A stretch of DNA of 64,000 bases from NCBI RefSeq assembly GCF_008705135.1, contig NZ_CP023694.1, forward strand, positions 6,981,001-7,045,000. The letters are read 5' to 3'. The translations under genes and the position numbers were made by a program. Each line of letters opens with the position of its first letter. The first letter of the stretch is position 1. A model generated the notes under the pieces. It ran no database searches. It was not told where the DNA came from and was given only the letters and a program-made list of their open reading frames with translations. The stretch comes from Streptomyces coeruleorubidus (GTDB lineage Bacteria; Actinomycetota; Actinomycetes; Streptomycetales; Streptomycetaceae). This document shows positions 32,491 through 41,905 of the stretch, piece by piece.

Positions 32491-32802
32491 CGGGCGCACC
32501 ACACCGATCGGACTCGACATACCTGGTAGTTTCCGCAGCTCGTCCAAGTCGACATCTTTCCGATGACGCATCATGTGGAGTGCGTGGCGATTCTCGAACC
32601 TGTCGGGAAGGGCTCCTGACCTGCGCTTTCCCGGAGATTGGCGGTGGTGGGACAGCATGCCCCGATCCGTTTCCTCAAGTTCTTCGGGACACCCGAGAAC
32701 TCCTCCCTGAAGAGTCTTGGCGAGCTTGCGCACTCGCTCCGGATCACCGGGGGTCGGATCCTTGTCCAAAGTTGCTTGATCTCCTGCTCGTAGGCTCGGA
32801 GC

Positions 32803-33987
32803 GTGAGCCACAACCGAGCGACGCCCGGCGACGACGCTTCTGATCGACCTCTCCCGGAGTGGTCGGGACCAGAGTTGCAGCATCTGGCCGAGCACAGGCC
32901 GGAGGAGCTGTACGCAGCGGTGGAGCAGTTGTGCCGGCGGGCGTCCGCCGAGGGGCCCGGCGGCGCCTGCGTGGCGCGGGCCGCCGGGCGGATCGCCGAG
33001 ACCCTCGCCGACACGCGCTCGCGGGACTGTGCGACGTTTGCCGTGGACATTGTGGGCCGGCTGCTGCCCGTCGAGGCCACGGATCGTGGGGAAGCCGACC
33101 GGTTGCTGCGCTCGGTGGCCGCGAAGCTGGTCAAGGCTCAGCGCCTGCGGGACCTCGAGCCTCTGTTCGGCGAGTTGCCGGACGGAATCCCGAGTCCGGC
33201 GGTGGAGCTTCGGGCCTGTCTTCTCGGAGAGTTGGCGCTGATCGGTTCAGGGGCCGGCCGGCGCACCCTGGACGCGTACGCCGAAAGGCTGAGTGAGCTG
33301 GGACACCCGCTGGCTCGGTTGCCCAGGACGCGCCTGGACATCGAGCACCGCTTCACGGTTCGTGTCCGGGGACTGGGGCCGATCAAGACGCCGACGCAGC
33401 TCCGGTCGCGTTTCCCGGAGGTTCCCTCGACCGACAGCGGTGCCGTCGCGGGCGGCAGGGCCAGTGACACACGAGACGACGGGCGGGCGGAGGCGGCTGC
33501 CCGGCCGTTCACGGCCGGCGGATGGGCCTGTGAGCCTGAGGCACGGTTCTTCACGTTGCCGAGCCCGCTCAACCCTGACGACTTCGGCATGTCCTTCATC
33601 ACGGAACTGCCCCTGCGCTGTCTGGCAGGTGAGGGCGGGCGCCGGGGCAGCGCACTCGCCTGCGCGACGACGCCCGACGATGTCCTCAACGAACTCTTCT
33701 CGGCTTCGTACCACGGCGGAGTGAACGGCCAAGGACAGGGCGGCGCGTACGCGCGGCTGTATGCCTGGGAAAGTCTGTACGCGCTCATGGGGCTGCCCGC
33801 AGGCGTACCGTTCCTCGAAGCGGTGCGGCAGGCCACAGATCACCGGTGGCTGCGGTTCATGGCGTTCACGGACTGGTTCCACCACGACACGTCGGACGCG
33901 GCCTTCGCCGTACTCGATCCCACCCGGACCCGGGTCACGGTGCTGGCGGCGACCGATACCGACGTCGACCGTGACGTTCTCGGGTAG
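32803..33987 (+). CDS. Hypothetical protein (possibly DUF6183-like)
   Basis: A 394-residue soluble protein. The first half is helical with ELQHLAEHRPEELYAAVEQL and Leu/Arg-rich pairs that look like TPR- or HEAT-type helices. The second half has a distinct domain with FFTLPSPLNPDDFGMSFITELP, FSASYHGGVNGQGQGGAYARL, and WFHHDTSDAAFAVLDP. This order recalls a Streptomyces family I know as DUF6183, but I am not certain. No catalytic motif, signal peptide or membrane segment is visible. GTG 32803 has only a weak GGAG before it. It stands alone on the plus strand behind gene debris. Confidence 0.72.
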   Translation: MSHNRATPGDDASDRPLPEWSGPELQHLAEHRPEELYAAVEQLCRRASAEGPGGACVARAAGRIAETLADTRSRDCATFAVDIVGRLLPVEATDRGEADRLLRSVAAKLVKAQRLRDLEPLFGELPDGIPSPAVELRACLLGELALIGSGAGRRTLDAYAERLSELGHPLARLPRTRLDIEHRFTVRVRGLGPIKTPTQLRSRFPEVPSTDSGAVAGGRASDTRDDGRAEAAARPFTAGGWACEPEARFFTLPSPLNPDDFGMSFITELPLRCLAGEGGRRGSALACATTPDDVLNELFSASYHGGVNGQGQGGAYARLYAWESLYALMGLPAGVPFLEAVRQATDHRWLRFMAFTDWFHHDTSDAAFAVLDPTRTRVTVLAATDTDVDRDVLG

Positions 33988-34159
33988 CCACGGCGCGGAC
34001 TTGGCTCTCCGGTTCGACGCCGTGATGAGGCAGGTACAGAAGCCGGTGCGGAAGCAACGCCGACCGCTGCTCGATCGGGCACGCGAGGGGCACGCTTGGT
34101 CCTCTCCCGACTTCCCGGTGGTGGCCGCCCCTCCCGGCCCGATCGAGCCTGGTCCCTTC

Positions 34160-34363
34160 TTACGCGGTCGTCTGCGGCTGTCGCGCTGATACGGCCCTCA
34201 CTGCCGAGCCCGAGACGAGCACTCCTGACAGGGCGATCAGACTGGTCAGGATGTCCTGGATCTGTGCCGCCGGGGTATAGACGATCACGATGACGATGAG
34301 CAGGGCCGCCCAGCCCTTCGGGCGAGCGATTGACAGTACGGAGCGAGTTGGAGCCACACTCAT
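34160..34363 (-). CDS. Small hydrophobic membrane protein
   Basis: A 67-residue protein with one or two membrane segments: WAALLIVIVIVYTPA and the following DILTSLIALSGVLVSG. A near-perfect AGGAGGT lies 7 bp before ATG 34363, which strongly supports translation. The C-terminus is short and polar. No family is recognised. It converges on the DUF6183-like gene and is separated from the next small gene by a 340-bp empty stretch. Confidence 0.7.
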   Translation of the reverse strand: MSVAPTRSVLSIARPKGWAALLIVIVIVYTPAAQIQDILTSLIALSGVLVSGSAVRAVSARQPQTTA

Positions 34364-34703
34364 AGCGGTACCTCCTGGTACTCAGTGCTCGCCCCGCCGA
34401 TCTTGCCGCCAAGCCGGTTCGGTGGGGCGGGCTTCCTGCTTGAGACCCATAGTGAGGCCTCTTCCGCCAGGACGTATCTTGAGCGGCCTCGGAAAGGTCC
34501 AGGGTCCCTCGGACGGACCATGGTTGGGGCGATTGCCGGTAGCTCGTGCGCCCTGCGGCCCACTCGGGGCCAAGTCGGCATGCGCCATGCCCGTTCCGCG
34601 GTCACCGTCGAGGTCACCGACACCACGTGCCCTCCCCAGGGGACCCTCCGGACGGCCGCCGCACCCCACGCGCGGCGAACCGTCCGGGAAGCCTGCGTCC
34701 CAC
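34364..34703. other. Gene-free interval
   Basis: I see no supportable gene, repeat or hairpin. It must contain the promoter of the small membrane protein gene. Confidence 0.5.
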
Positions 34704-34961
34704 TCACCGGCGGCGCGTCATACGCCGTACCCGGTGCCGGCAGCGGTCCCGCCAGGTCGGCCGCGGCGAGCCGTGCAACGCGGCCAGGATCAGCGCCCGC
34801 TCCTGCGGGGTGGCCCCACGCGCGAGCCAGATCAGCGACAGGTGTCGTACGGTGGTCCGCGCCAGCATGAGCGCGGCGGTCACCGGACCGGTCGGGCCGG
34901 GCAGGGCCGGCAGGTGGTCCTGTGCGAGGTTCAGCAGTTCGTGCAGCGTGTCGAGTGACAT
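34704..34961 (-). CDS. Small basic hypothetical protein, divergent from the STAND NTPase gene
   Basis: An 85-residue protein: an amphipathic helical first half (LDTLHELLNLAQDHLPALPG), a moderately hydrophobic centre (TAALMLARTTVRHLSLIWLA), the motif TPQERALILAALHG, and a very basic tail ending RRMTRRR. GAGGAG precedes ATG 34961 at normal spacing. It is divergent from the large NTPase gene with about 210 bp between starts, so the two may share a control region. No family is recognised; the tail could bind nucleic acid or membranes. Confidence 0.65.
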   Translation of the reverse strand: MSLDTLHELLNLAQDHLPALPGPTGPVTAALMLARTTVRHLSLIWLARGATPQERALILAALHGSPRPTWRDRCRHRVRRMTRRR

Positions 34962-35170
34962 GTCGGCTCCTCGGCCGTACGAGGTCCTGCCCCGCCCCGG
35001 GCTCAACTCGCCCTGTGCGGAGGCCGGTCGGCGACCAGCGCCCCCAGCAGGCCTCGCAGACTGATTTCTTCTCGCGCTCCGCACTCCCGCATCCGGAGAA
35101 CGGACGGCCGGGACCATGACGACCTGGCAGGATGTGGGGAATTCTTCAGCGCGGTGAGCCGGGGGAAGTG

Positions 35171-38100
35171 GTGAAGAAATCGGCGAACGCGCGGCCGCTG
35201 CTACCGGGACGCGGCCGCCGACTCGACTGGACGTCTGTGGCGGACTGTCACGACCGCGAAACGCGTCCGGAGACCGCGTGGTTGTGGGAGGCCCTGGCGC
35301 ACTGGACGGCGGAGCACGGCGACCCCGAGACCGCATGCCAGCCGCTGAACGGGACGGTCGGGAAGTGGTTCGGCGTCGGCGCGTCCGCCATGACGGCATG
35401 GCGCAAAGGCGAGTTGTGGAACCTCGAATGGTTCGCCATCGTGCGCGCCCGGGTCGGCTGCGACCCGGCCACCTGTGATTCGCCGTACGCGGACGAGGAC
35501 GAGCTGAGCAGGAAACTCGAACGCGCGGATCAGGAGGAGAAGGCACACCGGCGGTCCGTCCTGGCGTCCTCCCGCCTCCCCTCGCCCCGCACCGGCACGC
35601 TCAACGCCCGGCTCACCGGGATGCCTGCCCGGCCTGCCCGGGCCACGGCCCCTTCCGTCCCGTCCGACGAGGACGAGATCCGCGTGGCCCTCCGCAAGGT
35701 CGACCTGGCCGACCGGCGGACCGTGCGCGCCTGGGAGGCCGTCGTACCCCTGCTGGACGACCGCGGTCGGGCCGGCGTTCACCTGCGTGACGTGTACGTC
35801 ACACGCAAGGCCCAGAAGGTGCTCGTCAAGGGTCTGAGGAACCAGTCGGTCAACCGTGGCTCACAGGGCAGCGCCGTGCTCGGCGAGCCGGGCACCGGCA
35901 AGAGCTGCGTACTGTGGGGGGTGCGGGAGGAACTGCGCGAAGCGGGGTGGACGGTCGTGGCCGTCTCGGCGGCCGCCCTGCTCGGCACTCCGGACCACCC
36001 GGCGGATCTGAAGCTCAGGGAGCTGGTGGCAGCCCTTGAGGCAAAGCAGTCCGCCGTGCGGGCACAGCAGGGATCCGGCCGCGTCGCCCTGTTGCTGGAC
36101 ACCGCGGATCTATTGCTCCACGACGACACGGACGAGGGACGGGACCGGCTGGTGGCTCTGGTCCGGCGCGCCCGCGCGCTGGGCGTGGCCGTCGCCATCG
36201 CGTGCCGGTCGGTGGAGGCACGCAGACTGGAGGAGCGCGAGCCGGCGGGCACCGAGGCACTGCTGATCAAGGAGCACCTCGAGGGCTACGACGACGGCCG
36301 CACCGCAGCGAGCGCCGTGCAGCACGTCGGCGCCCCATGGGAGCCGGACTCCGAACTCGACCGTGCCGTGGAGGCCTACCTGCGGGTCTTCTGCCGCGAC
36401 CCCGGCCTGCCGAGCCCACGCGAGGGAGGCGGACTTCACGGACGGAGTCCCGGGGAGCCGCTGGCGCAGCGGATGCGTTCCACGCTCGTGTACGCGGCGG
36501 CCCGAGGACTGCCGCTCGGACAACTGATCCGGCACCCCCTGTCCCTGCGCATGCTGTTCGACGTCTACGCCCCGGCCGGGCCACGCGACAGGGACCTCGA
36601 CGTCACCGACCTCTTCCGGGAGTACTGGGCGGCTCGTGTGACCGAGGACGTCCGCCACGCCGTGTTCGGCGACGAGCCGACGGACGAAGAGGCCGGGTGG
36701 AACCTGTCGGAGGAGGTACGGGTACTGGGCCTGGCGATGCTCCGCGAGGGCAAACCGGAACTGCGCCACGCTGACGCGGTGACCGCTCTTGTCGCCCATG
36801 CGGCGCTCAGGCGGCGGCGCGCCGAGCGGGCGGTGTCCGTGCTGTTGCGCCGGGGCGTGCTGCGCAAGGTGGAGGGCGGTCGCATCGCCTTCCACCACCA
36901 GGCGTTCGCCGAGCACGCGGCCGGTCAGGCCTTGCGGGCCGCCGAGCGCGGGCTCGTCGCAACGGCCGACCGCGTCACCGACCACCCGGACGACCTGCTC
37001 CTCGCGGAGGCCGCCCGGCACGCCTTTCACCTCGCGGACCGTGAGGGTGCGGCGGGCTGGTACAGCGCGCTGGACAAGCTGATGTGCCACGATCACGCGG
37101 CCACCCGCCTCACTGCGCTGCGCATTCACGCCGGCCTGCGCCACCCGCCGCAGGACGCGGTGCGCGCGGCCGTCGAGACGCTGCGGAACGCCGATCCCTG
37201 GCAGACCACGTCGTACATGACGGTGCTCACCGGCACGAGCAATCCGGCGCCGGCGGCCTGGCCGCGCACCCTGCGCGCCATCTGGGAACGCGAGGACCGC
37301 CAGGACCGACGCCGGGTCCTCATCGCCGTCACCCACCTCGCGTACCAGCAGCCCGACGAGGTCGCGACCTTCCTCTCCGCCTCGCGCCTGCTCGGCTTCG
37401 AGGAGCGGGAACTGCTCGACTGCCTTCCGCTCGGCCGGGACCTGACCCTTCTCCTGCTGGGTCTCCACACGGCGTCGCCGGAGAAGTGCGCGACCGCGCT
37501 CACCAAGCTGCTGAACGCCGCGGTCGCCTTTCGCAACAGGCCGGCCCTGCTGCACACCCTGGCGGCGCTGTCCCACCTCGCCGCCGAGGACCCCACCCGG
37601 TACGGCAAGCACATCGCGAAGCTGCCGGAACTCCTCGACGGACTTCAGGAGAAGGCGTGGCAGGCGAGCCTCGACAAGCTCCTCCCGGTGGCGGCCGCCG
37701 CCTGGGCGGCCGGCTTGCGGACGGCCACCGTTCCGGAGATCGAGGAGGCTGTCGGACGTGTGGTGGAGGACCTGTCGGCCGGTCCCCCCGGCCCGTCCGC
37801 CGCCCTGCGCCTGCGTGCCCTGGCCGAGGTGCTCGCCACTCGGCCCTCCCGACCGGTCCAGCGCTTCCTGAAACTACTCGCCGGCGCCGCCGGCTCACCC
37901 GAGTCGGCCGAGCACATCGCCAAGTATCTGCTGGCGCCCCTGCTGTCCCAGGAGTCGGCCAGGCAGGGCGTCACCGCCGCCCGCGACTGGTGCCGGCGGC
38001 ACCTGAGACCCACCGAGACACTGGACGTCGAACAAGGCACGACGGGTGTGATCGCCAAGGCCCTCGACAGGGACAAGGTGCCCCTGCCGGCCGAGACCAT

Positions 38101-39385
38101 CGCCGCCTGCCTGTGGCAGCCCCGGGACCCGGACCGCTTGTCCGATTCCAGCCTCCGGCGCTGGCTGAGCGACCCGTGGCCGCACTCCCTCACGGTGGCG
38201 GCCGCGGCGGGCCGACACCCCGTCGCCGAGCGCGCCCTCGCCCTCCACGTCACCACCGCCCCGCCCGCCACCGACGGCTACGCGGTACGGCTGCGGGAGG
38301 CCCTCGGCCGCCGTGCCGCGGACCAGCCCGACCGCCTGCTCGGCCCGCTCCACGAGGACGCTGTCCGCAGCGGTGACTTGACCGGCCTCAAGCGGCTGGC
38401 CCTGCTCGGCCCCGAGATGCTGACCGGCGTCCTGGAGGATCCCGGTCACCGGGAGACGCTGATCGCGATCGGCAAGACCCTCCAGGAGTCCCCCGTCGGC
38501 CTCAAGACCATCGGGCTCAGACTGGAAATGCTGGCGGTCACCCAGGGCGGCCTCCTCCCGGTGACCGTCGACGAGTCGCTCGCGTGGCTGACGGCCACAC
38601 GCAACGGGGAGATCCACAAGACGGTCCTGATGGGCATCGGCGAACAGCTGCACCGGCAGGCGGTGTTGTGGCGCGGGCAGGACCCGCTGGCCAGGCTGGA
38701 ACCCGTCCTGCGGGCCGTGGAAGAACGGGGTGGGGAGGCGAAGAAGACGGCCGGTCCGCCGTACGATCACCACGGCCGCCAGTTCATGCTGGCGGCCAAT
38801 GAGGCGTATCTGCTGAGGATCGCCCTGCATGCTCACTTCGACGACATCGAGTCTCGCCCGGTGGCCGAAATCCTCGCGCCACTGGAGAAGTTGGTCTTCG
38901 CGGATCTCCCGGTCCACCTCCCGGAGGGTGACGGGGAAATCGCCCTGCCCGCGTGGCGCCGCCGCTTCGAGCACCTGCCTCACCTGTGCTGCCGCCTCGC
39001 CGCCGCCGGCCATCGCGACGCGGCCCGCGCACTCCTGGACCGCGTCCTCGACTTCACCAACGGGGTGCACCCTTCCGGCAAGGGCAACTGGCGGGAGCGC
39101 CTGGCCGACGACTGGCGGTTCTACCTGCGGGTGGTAAGCCTCGAGGACCGTGAGCGCCTGACAGACACGATTCTCGGCTTCGCCCGGAAGGACATCTTCT
39201 TCGCCCGGCAGTTGGTGGAGGTGGCGGCCCAGAGCCTCGGCGACATATCGCCGGAGCTGTACGCGTTGATGCGCGACGAGGCGACCCCGGCGGCGCTCAT
39301 GCCGGCTCTGCGCAGTACGGCGTCCTGGGCAGGCCGTGCGGGGCATGGCGGGCAGTGGACGGAGGTCTTCGCGGAGGTGGCGTGA
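35171..39385 (+). CDS. Large STAND/NACHT-like P-loop NTPase
   Basis: A 1404-residue protein. Residues 1-~230 form an N-terminal region with a helix-turn-helix-like stretch (GKWFGVGASAMTAWRKGELW). The NTPase follows: Walker A GEPGTGKS at 238-245, Walker B VALLLDTAD at about 305-313, and a sensor-like CRSVEARR near 345. A winged-helix-like region ends near 590 (ISFHHQAFAEH-type segment, here IAFHHQAFAEHAAGQ). The remaining ~800 residues are Leu/Ala-rich helical repeats. This is STAND architecture: effector/adaptor, nucleotide switch, repeat sensor. GTG 35171 after GGGGGAAG is preferred; GTG 35132 gives 13 more residues. Related bacterial STAND proteins act in phage defence or signalling; the role here is unknown. 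Confidence 0.82.
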   Translation: MKKSANARPLLPGRGRRLDWTSVADCHDRETRPETAWLWEALAHWTAEHGDPETACQPLNGTVGKWFGVGASAMTAWRKGELWNLEWFAIVRARVGCDPATCDSPYADEDELSRKLERADQEEKAHRRSVLASSRLPSPRTGTLNARLTGMPARPARATAPSVPSDEDEIRVALRKVDLADRRTVRAWEAVVPLLDDRGRAGVHLRDVYVTRKAQKVLVKGLRNQSVNRGSQGSAVLGEPGTGKSCVLWGVREELREAGWTVVAVSAAALLGTPDHPADLKLRELVAALEAKQSAVRAQQGSGRVALLLDTADLLLHDDTDEGRDRLVALVRRARALGVAVAIACRSVEARRLEEREPAGTEALLIKEHLEGYDDGRTAASAVQHVGAPWEPDSELDRAVEAYLRVFCRDPGLPSPREGGGLHGRSPGEPLAQRMRSTLVYAAARGLPLGQLIRHPLSLRMLFDVYAPAGPRDRDLDVTDLFREYWAARVTEDVRHAVFGDEPTDEEAGWNLSEEVRVLGLAMLREGKPELRHADAVTALVAHAALRRRRAERAVSVLLRRGVLRKVEGGRIAFHHQAFAEHAAGQALRAAERGLVATADRVTDHPDDLLLAEAARHAFHLADREGAAGWYSALDKLMCHDHAATRLTALRIHAGLRHPPQDAVRAAVETLRNADPWQTTSYMTVLTGTSNPAPAAWPRTLRAIWEREDRQDRRRVLIAVTHLAYQQPDEVATFLSASRLLGFEERELLDCLPLGRDLTLLLLGLHTASPEKCATALTKLLNAAVAFRNRPALLHTLAALSHLAAEDPTRYGKHIAKLPELLDGLQEKAWQASLDKLLPVAAAAWAAGLRTATVPEIEEAVGRVVEDLSAGPPGPSAALRLRALAEVLATRPSRPVQRFLKLLAGAAGSPESAEHIAKYLLAPLLSQESARQGVTAARDWCRRHLRPTETLDVEQGTTGVIAKALDRDKVPLPAETIAACLWQPRDPDRLSDSSLRRWLSDPWPHSLTVAAAAGRHPVAERALALHVTTAPPATDGYAVRLREALGRRAADQPDRLLGPLHEDAVRSGDLTGLKRLALLGPEMLTGVLEDPGHRETLIAIGKTLQESPVGLKTIGLRLEMLAVTQGGLLPVTVDESLAWLTATRNGEIHKTVLMGIGEQLHRQAVLWRGQDPLARLEPVLRAVEERGGEAKKTAGPPYDHHGRQFMLAANEAYLLRIALHAHFDDIESRPVAEILAPLEKLVFADLPVHLPEGDGEIALPAWRRRFEHLPHLCCRLAAAGHRDAARALLDRVLDFTNGVHPSGKGNWRERLADDWRFYLRVVSLEDRERLTDTILGFARKDIFFARQLVEVAAQSLGDISPELYALMRDEATPAALMPALRSTASWAGRAGHGGQWTEVFAEVA

Positions 39386-39471
39386 GAGGCGGTCGCCCGC
39401 ACGGGCGCCGTCGTGCCGTTTCCCGCTCGTACGCCACTCGGCTGCCCGGCGGTTCCGACCGTCGTCCGGAT

Positions 39472-39516
39472 CCCTGGGGGCCCGCTGCCGTCAGGGGCCC
39501 GAAGCGGCCCCCAGGG
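39472..39516. terminator. Stem-loop between the NTPase and GlsB-type genes
   Basis: CCCTGGGGGCCCGCT (39472-39486) pairs with AGCGGCCCCCAGGG (39503-39516) with one bulge. It lies between convergent genes and can serve both. Confidence 0.6.
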
Positions 39517-39571
39517 GTTCCAGTTCACTGCTCGCACGCCTGGCACGTCGTCCCGTGAGGTGGGTGGGCCG

Positions 39572-39832
39572 TCATGCGCGCCGTCGGGCCCACATCGGGG
39601 TGACGAACGCGATGAGGACGGCTGCGATGCCGATCTGGAAGATGTGGCGGATCCAGTCGATACCGCCGGTGTCGCGCACGCCGATTGCGGTGGCGAGCGC
39701 GTTGCCGGCGACGGCCCCGATGATGCCCATGATGACCGTCAGCCACAGGGGTATGGGCTGACGTCCGGGAATGACGAGCTTGGCCAGCAGGCCGATGATG
39801 AGTCCGGCGATGATCGCCCAGAGGAACGACAC
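39572..39832 (-). CDS. GlsB/YeaQ/YmgE family stress-response membrane protein
   Basis: An 86-residue protein with three membrane segments: FLWAIIAGLIIGLLAKLV, PLWLTVIMGIIGAVAGNALA, and HIFQIGIAAVLIAFV. The order and the Gly-rich second segment (GIIGAVAGN) are diagnostic of transglycosylase-associated/GlsB proteins. Family members are induced by general stress. ATG 39832 follows AAGGAGTT. The next gene (hemerythrin-like) is divergent, about 250 bp away. Confidence 0.92.
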   Translation of the reverse strand: MSFLWAIIAGLIIGLLAKLVIPGRQPIPLWLTVIMGIIGAVAGNALATAIGVRDTGGIDWIRHIFQIGIAAVLIAFVTPMWARRRA

Positions 39833-40085
39833 GACAACTCCTTCCGTTTGCTGCCCTTTCGGGCATCACACGTGTGCCCACGGAAGGCCGTCATAAGCGG
39901 GGTCGGGAGGAGAACTCCGCCGCGGTGGCGGCCGGATGCTGTCCGCCACCGGAGTGAAGTGGCGGTCCCGCATGAGGTCGCCGGTTCGGGCGTGGCAGGT
40001 ATCCCTGCTGGGTGGCGAGCCGCCGGAGGGCTGGACGGCGCCGGCCGCGGCCCCCGGCCTCAGAACGACAAGGAGTGGAGAACCC

Positions 40086-40649
40086 ATGGGACACGGCGGA
40101 AACGTCATCCAGGAACTGACCACGGATCACCGCGAGGTGGACGACCTCTTCGCGCAGATCGAAGCGCTGCCCGGGGCCGACGAGCGGCGACGTGAACTGG
40201 CGGACCGGCTCACGATGGAGCTGATCCGGCACTCGGTGGCCGAGGAGGAGTACCTGTACCCGGCGGTGCGACGGTACGTCGACGGGGGAGACGATCTCGC
40301 CGACAAGGAGATCGCCGACCACGGCGAAGTCGAGCGCATGCTCAAGGAACTCGAAGACTGCCGGCCCGGCGACGGGCGTTTCGACACGCTGATCCTGCGG
40401 CTGAAGAACGCCGTCACCGCCCATGTCAGCGACGAGGAGAACCGGCTCTTCCCGATGCTGGCCGACGTCTGCTCCGCCGATGCCCTGACGAAGCTCGGTG
40501 AGGAGGTCCGCTCGGCCAAGGAGCACGCGCCCACCCGCCCGCACCCCTCCGCGCCGGACACCCCACCCGCCAACAAACTCCTCGCGCCCGGCACCGGCAT
40601 GGTCGACCGCCTGCGCGACATGCTCACCGGGCGCGGAAAACAGGACTGA
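40086..40649 (+). CDS. Hemerythrin-like (HHE) domain protein
   Basis: A 187-residue four-helix protein. The metal ligands are in ELTTDHREVDD, LIRHSVAEEEYLYP, DHGEVERM and TAHVSDEENRLFP, giving the His and Glu set of a di-iron hemerythrin site. The last ~35 residues are a Pro-rich tail with no predicted fold. Such proteins sense or scavenge oxygen, nitric oxide or iron. ATG 40086 was chosen over the longer frame because AAGGAG precedes it. A terminator hairpin follows 20 bp after the stop. Confidence 0.92.
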   Translation: MGHGGNVIQELTTDHREVDDLFAQIEALPGADERRRELADRLTMELIRHSVAEEEYLYPAVRRYVDGGDDLADKEIADHGEVERMLKELEDCRPGDGRFDTLILRLKNAVTAHVSDEENRLFPMLADVCSADALTKLGEEVRSAKEHAPTRPHPSAPDTPPANKLLAPGTGMVDRLRDMLTGRGKQD

Positions 40650-40668
40650 CAACCCGGACTGACGCGCG

Positions 40669-40698
40669 CGGGCCCCGCCCGGCCACGGGCGGGGCCCG
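40669..40698 (+). terminator. Terminator of the hemerythrin-like gene
   Basis: CGGGCCCCGCCCG (40669-40681) and CGGGCGGGGCCCG (40686-40698) form a perfect 13-bp stem with a 4-nt loop. Confidence 0.8.
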
Positions 40699-40800
40699 GT
40701 TCGGCCCGACGCGGTCGATCAGCCGCCGCCGGCCCGCCGAAGGCGGCGCCGGACGGTGGCTCGCCCGGCGTGTGGGCGAGACGGGCGGGCATCCGTGTAG

Positions 40801-41388
40801 TGCCGGCGCCACGAGGAACAAGCACGCGGCCGGCTGGGTACTGGACGGCACCGCACGGGAGGAGCGGCCGGTCCCGGCACGGTCGAGCTCCAGACCGTCG
40901 CGGACCCCGCCGCCTGCCGCAGCCTCACCGCGTTGCTGCGGCGCCGGGGCGGCGGTGACCGGCTCCTTGCCTACTGGGAGCGGCGGGCCTGGCACGACGT
41001 GAACGGTGACGACGTCAACGCGTACCTCAGGGAAATCGCCGGCCTGGAGATCACCGCCAAGGACTTCCGAACCTGGCACGCCACCGTCATGGCCGCTGTG
41101 GCACTGGCCGTCTCCCACCCCGTGGCGCGCAGTGAGACCGCCCGGCGCCGTGCCATCGCCCGGGCCACGCGCGAAGTGGCCGGGTACCTCGGCAACACGC
41201 CCGCGGTCTGCCGGGCTTCCTACATCAACCCGCGGGTGATCGAGCTGTACGAGGAGGGCGTGACGGTCGCCGCCGTGCTGCCCCACCTCGGCGACGAGGG
41301 CGCATACGGCATCCCGGCCACGCATGGACCCGCCGAACGGGCCGTGCTGCGCATGCTCCGGAGCGGACGCCCTCCGGAGATCGAGTGA
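40801..41388 (+). pseudogene. DNA topoisomerase IB, 5'-truncated
   Basis: The frame shows DVNAYLREIAGLEITAKDF, RTWHATVMAAVAL and, near the end, SYINPRVIELYEEG, whose Tyr is the DNA-attacking residue of poxvirus-type topoisomerase IB. Upstream the similarity fades after about VELQTVADP, and the frame is closed by TAG at 40798-40800. The N-terminal DNA-clamp domain (roughly 180 residues in the family) and the first catalytic Arg are missing, so the gene is probably dead. The only start codons in frame are TTG/GTG within the catalytic domain. Confidence 0.8.
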
Positions 41389-41399
41389 CAGGAACAGTA

Positions 41400-41824
41400 G
41401 AAATGATTTTACCGGCGAGCGACAGCTCGGAGGTGAGGCAGCGGGCCGGCTGATCGCTGCGGACAGGCAGGGCGCCCACGCCTTTCGACTGGTGGAACCG
41501 GTTGAGGAGTTGTGGGCGGCCTATCGCGCTCGGATGCCGGAGCTGGTGCGGTGCGATCCGAGAGTGCTCGACGGCCTGTGACAACTGCGGCTCCGGCTGG
41601 CCGCCGAACGGTGCGGTCTGATGCCGGCCGGCGGGGGATGGATGATCGGCGACAATCCCGGGCACGACATCGCGGGTGGTCGCGCTGCCGGGCTGCGGAC
41701 GATGTGGGTCGGCGGACAGGACCGTTGGCCCGGCGGCGGGTTGCGGGCCGACCGGACGGTCGTGGACGCGGCGGCTGCGATCGGTCTTCTGCTGGACGGG
41801 GCTCCGGGCGCACCACTCCGATAG
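41400..41824 (+). pseudogene. HAD-type hydrolase remnant with in-frame stop and internal deletion
   Basis: One frame reads EPVEELWAAYRARMPELVRC, DPRVLDGL, then TGA at 41579-41581, and continues in the same frame with LAAERCGL and GWMIGDNPGHDIAGGRAAG, the last HAD motif. In intact relatives some 45 residues with the motif II/III region lie between these parts. The nucleophile Asp motif at the N-terminus is also missing. Confidence 0.72.
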
Positions 41825-41839
41825 CATGTTCGATCGCGT

Positions 41840-41905
41840 GACGATCACACTCATCACAACTAACAAATCGACTAAAACAATTGATACCTATAACAACGCG
41901 GATTT
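41840..41905. other. AT-rich segment before the PAP2 gene
   Basis: A stretch of about 65 bp with many AC and AA steps and far lower GC than its surroundings, lying where the PAP2 gene starts. It could be a promoter/leader region or inserted foreign DNA. Confidence 0.5.
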
